Part shown: piece by piece, positions 1-5,119 of the stretch
Position numbering within the stretch: the stretch's first letter is position 1
How the letters are laid out: each line of letters starts with the position of its first letter
NCBI GenBank assembly: GCA_900548565.1
Contig: URKV01000090.1
Span: 1 to 7,368, forward strand
Source of the DNA: an uncultured Collinsella sp.
Lineage (GTDB): Bacteria; Actinomycetota; Coriobacteriia; Coriobacteriales; Coriobacteriaceae
Length of the DNA stretch: 7,368 nt
Reading direction: 5' to 3'
Translations under genes and position numbers: made by a program
Notes under the pieces: model-generated
Database searches by the model: none
What the model saw: the letters and a program-made list of their open reading frames with translations, nothing else
Told to the model about the DNA's origin: nothing

Positions 1-48
1 TCTACACGCGTAAGATCGTCGGCAGCGTCAGATGTGTATAAGAGACAG
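1..48 (+). other. Nextera i5-side sequencing adapter (synthetic)
   Basis: Not biological. The order is the end of the P5 oligo (1-7), an 8-base index GCGTAAGA (8-15, the sequence I know as Nextera S517), TCGTCGGCAGCGTC (16-29) and the 19-bp Tn5 mosaic end (30-48). Genomic sequence starts at 49. Reading frames that begin with Met-Tyr-Lys-Arg-Gln, or end in Ser-Leu-Ile-His-Ile, come from this adapter and are not proteins. Confidence 0.98.
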
Positions 49-1427
49 GCCTTCAGGCGGCGCTCGAGCACCTCGAACTGCAGCACGCCGACCACGCCCA
101 CAATGACGCTCTCCATGCCGGCACCCAGCTCGCGGAAGATCTGGATGGCACCCTCCTGGGCAAGCTCCTCCATGCCCTTGACGAACTGCTTGCGCTTGAG
201 CGTATCGACCTGCGTAATGCGAGCGAACATTTCGGGGGCAAACGTCGGGATCTGCGGATACTGCACGTGGCGCTTCCCGGAGCACACGGTGTCGCCGATG
301 CTAAAGATACCCGGATCGAACAGGCCCACGATATCGCCCGCGTACGCCTCGTCCACGATGGCGCGGTCGTCGGCCATCATCGACGTGCCCGTGGCAAGCT
401 TAAGCTTGCGGTTGCCCTGCACGTGGAAGGCATCCATGCCGCGCTCGAACTTGCCCGAGCAAATGCGCACAAAGGCGATGCGGTCACGGTGGTTCTTGTC
501 CATGTTGGCCTGGATCTTAAACACAAAGCCGCTAAAGTCATCGCGGCAGGGATCGACCGGCTCGCCGGTGAGCGTATCGATATAGGCGCGCGGCGTCGGG
601 GCCAGACGCAGGAACTCCTTGAGAAAGGGCTCCACACCAAAGTTGGTGAGCGCCGAGCCAAAGAACGCCGGGCTCAGCTTGCCGCAGGCCACGGCATCCA
701 AGTCGAGCTCGTCGCCGGCACCATCGAGCAGCTCGATGTCGTCCATCAGGTTCTTATGGTTCTCCTCGCCGATGAGCTCGTCCATGGAAGGATCGCCCAG
801 CTCGGCCTCGACCTCGGCGACCTTCTTGGTGGCGTTGGCGTGGCCGTCGCCCTCAAAGGCAATGACACGACGGGTCTGACGATCGAACACGCCGCGGAAG
901 TTGCGGCCGCTGCCGATCGGCCAGTTCATGGGATACGTATTGATACCCAGGACATTCTCGATCTCTTCCATGAGCTCAAACGGATCGCGAGCATCGTGGT
1001 CGAGCTTGTTCACAAAGGTGAAGATGGGAATGTGGCGCAGCGTACAGACCTTAAAGAGCTTTTTGGTCTGGGCCTCGACGCCCTTGGCACCGTCGATGAC
1101 CATGACTGCGGCATCGGCGGCCATAAGGGTACGGTAGGTATCCTCCGAGAAGTCCTGGTGGCCGGGGGTATCGAGGATATTGACGCAGGCGCCGTTATAG
1201 GTGAACTGCAGTACCGAGGAGGTGACGGAGATGCCGCGCTCCTTCTCGATGTCCATCCAGTCCGAGACGGCATGCTTGGCCGAGCTCTTGCCCTTGACCG
1301 AGCCGGCAGTCTGGATGCTGCCGGTATAGAGCAGCAGCTTCTCGGTCAATGTGGTCTTACCGGCGTCCGGGTGGCTGATGATCGCGAATGTGCGGCGCGA
1401 CGAGATTTCATCCGACAGGCTTGCCAT
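49..1427 (-). CDS. prfC: Peptide chain release factor 3 (RF3), 3' end missing
   Basis: RF3 is a cytoplasmic translational GTPase that removes RF1 and RF2 from the ribosome after peptide release. The minus-strand frame opens with ATG at 1427 and stays open for 459 codons plus two bases until the adapter. Visible motifs are the G1 P-loop SHPDAGKTT (residues 18-26), the RF3-typical segment SDWMDIEKERGISVTSS (55-71), the G3 motif DTPGHQDF (86-93) and the G4 motif NKLD (140-143). Near the cut is VVGVLQFEVLERRL, which matches domain III of the family. RF3 proteins are usually about 520-530 residues, so roughly the last 65-70 are missing because the contig ends, not because the gene is broken. The start is supported by AGAAAGGA six bases upstream. 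The gene is divergent from the GntR operon. EF-G and tetracycline-resistance GTPases share the fold, but the G1 sequence and the SDWM block point to RF3. Confidence 0.97.
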
Positions 1428-1474
1428 GCGGATCCTTTCTTGCATTGAGTGCATTACGTCGATGTAACCGCACT

Positions 1475-1480
1475 ATTGTA
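1475..1480 (-). promoter_or_regulatory. prfC: Candidate -10 box for prfC
   Basis: The minus strand reads TACAAT here, five of six matches to TATAAT, 47 bases upstream of the prfC start codon. No good -35 hexamer lies 16-18 bases further upstream (the 17-base position reads GCCCTA), so this is only a candidate. The same TACAAT hexamer lies 39 bases upstream of the ClC gene. Confidence 0.35.
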
Positions 1481-1566
1481 GCCGCGAAATCCCGCTCTAG
1501 GGCGCCTATCAGGACAAATTCATCAGTTGGGGCCTGGTTAGCAGTCGATGGCGACACTCCGCAGCA

Positions 1567-1631
1567 GTTTGTCTCGATCTGTAACATCTAGACGGTTTTT
1601 GAACCTCTACCTGTTACAGATTTAGACAAAC
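1567..1631. repeat. Unit 1 extended hairpin
   Basis: The first unit has 20-base arms (1567-1586 and 1612-1631) pairing at 18 positions plus one G-T wobble. Its 25-base interior can also fold: TAGA (1589-1592) pairs with TCTA (1606-1609), and GGTT (1594-1597) with AACC (1602-1605), leaving TTTG as the tip and C1593 bulged. The result is an almost continuous 65-base hairpin. It lacks the T-run of an intrinsic terminator. Confidence 0.7.
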
Positions 1632-1650
1632 AGGCGGGCGTCCCAGAAAG

Positions 1651-1707
1651 ATCTCAATCTGTAACATCTAGCCACTCAAAACGGGTCCATCTGTTACAGA
1701 TTGAGAT
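1651..1707. repeat. Unit 2 hairpin, perfect 16-bp arms
   Basis: The arms 1651-1666 and 1692-1707 are perfect reverse complements around a 25-base interior. Inside, ACTC (1674-1677) can pair weakly with GGGT. Confidence 0.8.
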
Positions 1708-1731
1708 ATAAGGATAGACGGGTGGCCAATG

Positions 1732-1786
1732 TCTCGATCTGTAACATCTAGCAGCCAAAATCTTCTCCAGTTGTTACAGATTGAGA
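1732..1786. repeat. Unit 3 hairpin
   Basis: The arms 1732-1746 and 1772-1786 pair at 14 of 15 positions; the exception is a G-T wobble. The left arm with its flanks matches unit 1 over 21 bases (1571-1591 against 1731-1751). The right arm matches unit 2 over 16 bases. Confidence 0.8.
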
Positions 1787-1819
1787 TGAATGAACGAGCG
1801 GACAATCCGTATTTGCCTC

Positions 1820-1849
1820 TTGCATAACTGTGCATAGTGTATATATACT
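1820..1849 (+). promoter_or_regulatory. Candidate promoter of the GntR-ABC operon
   Basis: TTGCAT (1820-1825) and TATACT (1844-1849) are plausible -35 and -10 boxes with an 18-base spacer. Transcription would start near 1856, about 42 bases before the GTG start of the regulator. The -10 lies inside operator-like palindromes, as expected for an autorepressed operon. Confidence 0.6.
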
Positions 1850-1875
1850 GTGCTTACCGGTTATATACACGTGTA
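1827..1875. promoter_or_regulatory. Operator-like palindromes and direct repeats at the GntR promoter
   Basis: Several symmetric elements overlap the -10 box. GTGTATATA (1837-1845) and TATATACAC (1862-1870) form a perfect 9-bp inverted repeat with centres 25 bp apart. GTATATATAC (1839-1848) and TACACGTGTA (1866-1875) are each perfect palindromes. ACTGTGCATA (1827-1836) recurs as ACTGTGCTTA (1847-1856), 20 bp away. GntR-family repressors bind inverted repeats, often with GT...AC ends, and commonly repress their own operon, so this is the best candidate operator for the downstream regulator. Binding itself is inferred. Confidence 0.6.
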
Positions 1876-1897
1876 GCCCAACAGCTAAGGAGCCGCT

Positions 1898-2278
1898 GTG
1901 GACATCATCCTATCCAATTCGAGCGATAAGCCCATCTACGAACAGATATCCTCGCAGGTCAAAGCTCAAATCCTTTCGGGCACGCTCACTGCGGGAGCCA
2001 AACTCCCCAGCATCCGTGCGCTCGCGAGCGATCTTGGCGTGAGCGTCATCACCACCAAGCGCGCCTACGCCGACCTAGAGCAACTCGGGTTTATCTGCAC
2101 CGTGCAGGGCAAGGGCTGCTTTGTCGCCGAGGGCAACCAGGAACTCTTGCGCGAAAACCAGCTCTGCCATATCGAAGAGCTACTTGCGAAAGCGGCGAGC
2201 CAAGCCGAAACCCTGGGCGTCACGCGCGACAAACTGCACGAGATGCTCGACCTGGTAGCCCCCGAAACCATGCAGTAG
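1898..2278 (+). CDS. GntR-family transcriptional regulator, YtrA subfamily
   Basis: A 126-residue DNA-binding repressor. Residues 11-77 form the GntR winged helix: PIYEQISSQVKAQILSGTL leads into the helix-turn-helix at about 37-64 (PSIRALASDLGVS, then TTKRAYADLEQLGF), and the wing follows (VQGKGCFVA). Only about 50 mostly helical residues follow. That is the short dimerisation tail of YtrA-type members, in contrast to the large effector domains of the FadR and HutC types. The GTG start at 1898 has AAGGAG five bases upstream. It is the first gene of an operon with an ABC ATPase (23-base gap) and a permease, the standard arrangement for YtrA regulators, which usually repress their own transporter until cell-envelope or antibiotic stress. 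The inducer here is unknown. Confidence 0.93.
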   Translation: MDIILSNSSDKPIYEQISSQVKAQILSGTLTAGAKLPSIRALASDLGVSVITTKRAYADLEQLGFICTVQGKGCFVAEGNQELLRENQLCHIEELLAKAASQAETLGVTRDKLHEMLDLVAPETMQ

Positions 2279-2301
2279 CCATCTGAAAGAAAGGCTATAC
2301 C

Positions 2302-3183
2302 ATGCAAAACCTTTTAGAACTCAAAGGCATCTCACGCCGTGTGAGCGACCGCTTTTCACTACGCGACGTCACGCTCGCTGTGGAGCCCGGCCAGATCGTT
2401 GGCTTTGTAGGCGCAAACGGCGCCGGCAAGACAACGACCATTCGCGCCGCGCTCGGGCTTATAAAGCTCGATGCCGGCGAGGTGCACCTGTTTGGGCAGC
2501 GCTGTGGCGCCGACGCGCCCGATGAATCGCAACGCCATCTACGCTCCCGCGTCGGTCTTGTCCTGGACACGTGCCCCTTCCCCTCCACGCTCAGGGTGGG
2601 CCAGATCGAGTCGCTCGTAGGCCCGACGTACCCCACATGGGACCGCGAAACGTTCGCCGGATTCATCAACCGATTTGGCCTCGATCCCAAGACAAAGGTC
2701 AAGGACCTCTCCCGCGGCATGGGCATGAAACTGCAGCTTGCCTGTGCACTCAGCCACAATGCCAAGCTGCTCGTTTTGGACGAAGCCACCGCGGGCCTCG
2801 ATCCCATGGCACGCGAGGAGCTGCTCGATGAGCTGCTTGCCTTTGTCGCCGACGGCCAGCACAGCGTGCTGCTCTCGAGCCACATTACGTCCGACCTCGA
2901 TCGTGCCGCCGACCGCATCATCTGCATCGATAACGGTTCGATTGTGTTTGATCTGCCGCGCGAGGACATTACCGACCGCGCCGGCATCGCCCACTGCACC
3001 CAAGCACAGGCCGCCGAGCTTATGGCTTGCGTCGAAGGTGCCCGTGCCGCCCACCACGCCTATAGCGTGGACGTGCTCGTGCCCAACCGTCGCGAAACGC
3101 TCGAGGCCTTCCCCGAGATTCCCTGCGATCGGGCAACCATTGACGACTATCTGCGCCTCATGCTGAAAGGGGCTTCGAAATGA
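2302..3183 (+). CDS. ABC transporter ATP-binding protein (YtrB/BcrA-like)
   Basis: The cytoplasmic ATPase subunit of an ABC-2 type transporter, 293 residues. In order it shows Walker A GANGAGKT (37-44), signature LSRGM (136-140), Walker B LLVLDE (156-161), D-loop AGLD (164-167) and H-loop His194. The usual Q-loop glutamine region reads VGLVLDTCPF (84-93), with Asp89 near the expected position, and the signature is LSRGM in place of LSGGQ; drug- and bacitracin-type exporters commonly have LSKGM. About 80 residues after the ATPase core (about 215-293) form the accessory C-terminal region of the BcrA-like group. AAAGAAAGG lies seven bases before the ATG. The stop overlaps the permease start by four bases, so the two are probably translationally coupled. 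The substrate cannot be read from the sequence. Confidence 0.95.
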   Translation: MQNLLELKGISRRVSDRFSLRDVTLAVEPGQIVGFVGANGAGKTTTIRAALGLIKLDAGEVHLFGQRCGADAPDESQRHLRSRVGLVLDTCPFPSTLRVGQIESLVGPTYPTWDRETFAGFINRFGLDPKTKVKDLSRGMGMKLQLACALSHNAKLLVLDEATAGLDPMAREELLDELLAFVADGQHSVLLSSHITSDLDRAADRIICIDNGSIVFDLPREDITDRAGIAHCTQAQAAELMACVEGARAAHHAYSVDVLVPNRRETLEAFPEIPCDRATIDDYLRLMLKGASK

Positions 3184-3878
3184 AACGCGCCTTTATGTCC
3201 GAGCTCGCTATCGTTCGCACGCTCGTCCCGAGCATCGCGGGCGTCGGCCTGTTCATATTCGTCGTGCTGACCCTTGCCAACGCATCGGACGGCGATTCCG
3301 GCATGAGCGCTGGCGCCTGCGCGGTCAGTGCCATGTCACCCATCATGGTCATGAGCTCGCTGGCCGGCTTCGACAATCAAAACGGTTGGGAGCGCTATCG
3401 CGCAACGCTGTCTCTCTCGCGTAAAGACATCATCTGCGCACGCTACCTGAGCATCATTGTCTTCTCGGCTGTCACGGCGTGCGCCGCCGCGCTTCTGAGC
3501 ATCGTCTCCTTCCCGCTCTTCAACAGCGCGGGTATCCCGTTGACGGGACAGATTGTCTTTGAGATTGCAATAGCCTCAGCAGCATCAATGCTCATCTCCC
3601 TCATGATGGTGTTTTTGGCGCAGCCGCTGTTCTTTCGCTTTGGACACATGGAGGCGCTGCGCCTATCCGTTGGTCTGTTTGCCATGCTCGGATGCCTTGC
3701 CATGGCCACGCTGAGCTCCTCCAACCCCATCAGCAACTGGCTCATGTCGATTGCCGGAGCGAATCCCGATCCCGCCGTTCTGGGCTGTCTGTGTGCAGGC
3801 ATCGCCGCACTTACCCTCGCGCTATGTGCAATCAGCTGCGCCGTCAGCACCAAGGTCTATCGGGCACGCGACCTGTAA
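3180..3878 (+). CDS. ABC-2 type transporter permease subunit
   Basis: A 232-residue inner-membrane protein with about six hydrophobic segments (roughly 16-34, 44-64, 89-111, 123-152, 160-179 and 196-222). After the second segment comes a cytoplasmic loop, NGWERYRATLSLSRKDIICARY (split here as NGWERYRATLS and LSRKDIICARY, 68-89). This 'WERY...P/LSRKDI...RY' block is typical of the ABC-2 permease group that I associate with Pfam ABC2_membrane_5. ATG at 3180 overlaps the TGA of the ATPase, and GAAAGGGG (3165-3172) within the ATPase gene is the ribosome-binding site. It would form the channel of the complex with the upstream ATPase, probably as a dimer. The direction and the substrate are unknown. 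Confidence 0.88.
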   Translation: MKRAFMSELAIVRTLVPSIAGVGLFIFVVLTLANASDGDSGMSAGACAVSAMSPIMVMSSLAGFDNQNGWERYRATLSLSRKDIICARYLSIIVFSAVTACAAALLSIVSFPLFNSAGIPLTGQIVFEIAIASAASMLISLMMVFLAQPLFFRFGHMEALRLSVGLFAMLGCLAMATLSSSNPISNWLMSIAGANPDPAVLGCLCAGIAALTLALCAISCAVSTKVYRARDL

Positions 3879-4149
3879 TCGACAGCCAAAGGGCTTGGGC
3901 TGCACGCCACCTCATTTACTAGATAAGACGAAGCAGCAACAACGCCGCCGCCCTTCGAAGCATGCCGTTTAGATCTTGGAAACCAAAGAGAAGTCGACAG
4001 CATATCGACAATTCGAGCCTTCACCAAATGGCTCCCCGGAACATAACCCCCGTCTCGCCGCGGCCATATCAAACCTTCATGGTGGGGCGGTATCCTCATG
4101 TCCATAAAACTCGCAGGATAAACCCATTATCCAAGGAGGCACCGCACCC
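3879..4149 (+). other. Intergenic region between permease and EamA genes
   Basis: I see no convincing gene in these 271 bases. Small hairpins are present: CAGCC with GGCTG just after the permease stop, and GTCGA with TCGAC near 3993-4009. Neither has the T-run of an intrinsic terminator. The last 60 bases hold competing hairpins ahead of the EamA ribosome-binding site, described separately. No clear -35/-10 pair was found, so the promoter of the EamA gene is unassigned. Confidence 0.6.
4091..4139 (+). promoter_or_regulatory. Leader with two mutually exclusive hairpins and the EamA ribosome-binding site
   Basis: TATCCT (4091-4096) is the reverse complement of AGGATA (4115-4120). GGATAA (4116-4121) is the reverse complement of TTATCC (4127-4132), with a 5-base loop. 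The two stems share 4116-4120 and cannot form together. The second stem ends directly against the Shine-Dalgarno AAGGAGG (4133-4139), and CCTC (4094-4097) could pair with its GAGG. A seven-codon frame, ATG at 4098 to TAA at 4121, sits inside. The pairings are exact; a regulatory role is a guess. Confidence 0.35.
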
Positions 4150-5025
4150 GTGTCGTGGGTTGTCGCAGCATTTGCGTCAGCATTCTTTGCCGGCATCACA
4201 TCCATCTTGGCCAAATGCGGCATCAAGCAGACCGACTCCGATGTCGCGACGGCCATTCGCACCTGCGTGGTGCTCGTTTTCGCCTGGGCAATGGCGGGCA
4301 TTTCTGGATCCATTGGAACCATTGGCAGCATCGAACCCAGATCCTGGCTCTTTCTCGTCCTCTCGGGACTCGCTACCGGTGCTTCGTGGATCTGTTACTT
4401 TAAGGCGTTGAGCATCGGAAATGTCAATAAGGTCGTACCGGTCGACAAGATGAGCACCGTGCTCGCCGCGCTGGTCGCCATCGCGCTTTTTGACGAGACG
4501 AGCAACCTTGCGGTTAAGCTCGTGGGAACCGCTGCCATCACCCTCGGCACGTTTTTAATGATCGAGAAGAAGCAGTCCGCCGAACCCGAGCAGCAGCAAG
4601 ACCGAACCTGGCTCGCTTACGCCCTCGGCGCCGCCGTGTTCGCGGCACTCACCTCCGTCCTCGCCAAGATCGGCATCGAAGGCGTCGAGTCAAACCTGGC
4701 CACGGCAATCCGCACCTGCGTGGTACTGGTTATGGCATGGGCAATCGTGGCAGCCAAGGGAAAACTGGAGCAGGTCGCGCACGTTGACCGGCGCGAACTC
4801 ACATTTCTCGCAACATCGGGCATCGCGACTGGAGCATCGTGGCTGCTCTATTACTATGCCATCGCTGCAGGCCAGGTGAGTGTCGTGGTGCAGATCGACA
4901 AACTATCGATTGTCGTATCGGTGCTATTTGCGCGCCTGGCATTCAACGAAAAACTCTCCCGCCGCAGCGCCATCGGTCTCGCCCTCATCGTACTGGGCAC
5001 CGCCGCGCTTGCAATTTGGAAGTAG
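4150..5025 (+). CDS. EamA-family (DMT superfamily) transporter
   Basis: A 291-residue integral membrane protein of the drug/metabolite transporter superfamily, made of two EamA repeats of about five transmembrane helices each (about 1-138 and 152-291), joined by a hydrophilic, glutamine- and glutamate-rich linker (about 139-151). The repeats are unusually alike: ATAIRTCVVLV occurs at 33-43 and 184-194, and ATGASW at 75-80 and 226-231, both 151 residues apart. Each repeat ends with a conserved acidic 'V-DK-S-V...F-E' segment. The GTG start at 4150 follows AAGGAGG by ten bases, the only strong ribosome-binding site nearby. EamA proteins export or import small metabolites such as amino acids, but the substrate cannot be predicted here. 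It is convergent with the ClC gene and probably transcribed alone. Confidence 0.92.
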   Translation: MSWVVAAFASAFFAGITSILAKCGIKQTDSDVATAIRTCVVLVFAWAMAGISGSIGTIGSIEPRSWLFLVLSGLATGASWICYFKALSIGNVNKVVPVDKMSTVLAALVAIALFDETSNLAVKLVGTAAITLGTFLMIEKKQSAEPEQQQDRTWLAYALGAAVFAALTSVLAKIGIEGVESNLATAIRTCVVLVMAWAIVAAKGKLEQVAHVDRRELTFLATSGIATGASWLLYYYAIAAGQVSVVVQIDKLSIVVSVLFARLAFNEKLSRRSAIGLALIVLGTAALAIWK

Positions 5026-5119
5026 CGCCGATACCGAACGAAATCCAGTCCACCCGCAAATCCGTGACACAGCGCCCGCACCGGACTTGAGATGTTTGTA
5101 CTGACTGCGCGCTACCGTG

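Larger units (their letters stand above)
1567..1788. repeat. Array of six alternating inverted 15-bp arms, 40-bp period
   Basis: Six copies of one 15-bp sequence start at 1572, 1612, 1652, 1692, 1732 and 1772, exactly 40 bases apart, in strictly alternating orientation. The forward arm is TCTCRATCTGTAACA and the reverse arm is TGTTACAGATTGAGA (TTTAGA at the end of the 1612 copy). All five gaps between arms are 25 bases and differ in sequence. The three gaps inside an arm pair all begin TCTAG. Pairs can form hairpins 1572-1626, 1652-1706 and 1732-1786. The middle pair is perfect over 16 bp (1651-1666 with 1692-1707). The array is in the upstream region of both prfC and the GntR operon and overlaps no gene. 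It could be a cluster of protein-binding sites, a REP/BIME-like mosaic or a structured RNA; its function is unknown. Confidence 0.9.

Noticed and set aside
267..1448. Long plus-strand open frame of 393 codons opposite prfC
   Set aside because: It is the antisense shadow of a GC-rich gene. The minus strand encodes an unmistakable RF3 with all GTPase motifs.
1567..1631. Intrinsic transcription terminator
   Set aside because: The stem is AT-rich and has no following T-run, and it lies upstream of both flanking genes, where no transcript needs to end.
1567..1788. CRISPR array
   Set aside because: Repeats are only 15 bp, alternate in orientation and number six, gaps are 25 bases, and no cas gene is in the window.
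2539..3057. Minus-strand open frame of 172 codons inside the ABC ATPase gene
   Set aside because: It is a shadow frame; the plus strand carries every ABC ATPase motif in order and a ribosome-binding site.
3857..4411. Small open frames on both strands across the permease-EamA gap
   Set aside because: They overlap real genes, lack good ribosome-binding sites and show no recognisable motif or protein-like composition.
5026..5119. Bidirectional terminator between the convergent EamA and ClC genes
   Set aside because: Only a weak 5-bp inverted repeat (AGTCC with GGACT) is present, widely separated and without T-runs on either strand.
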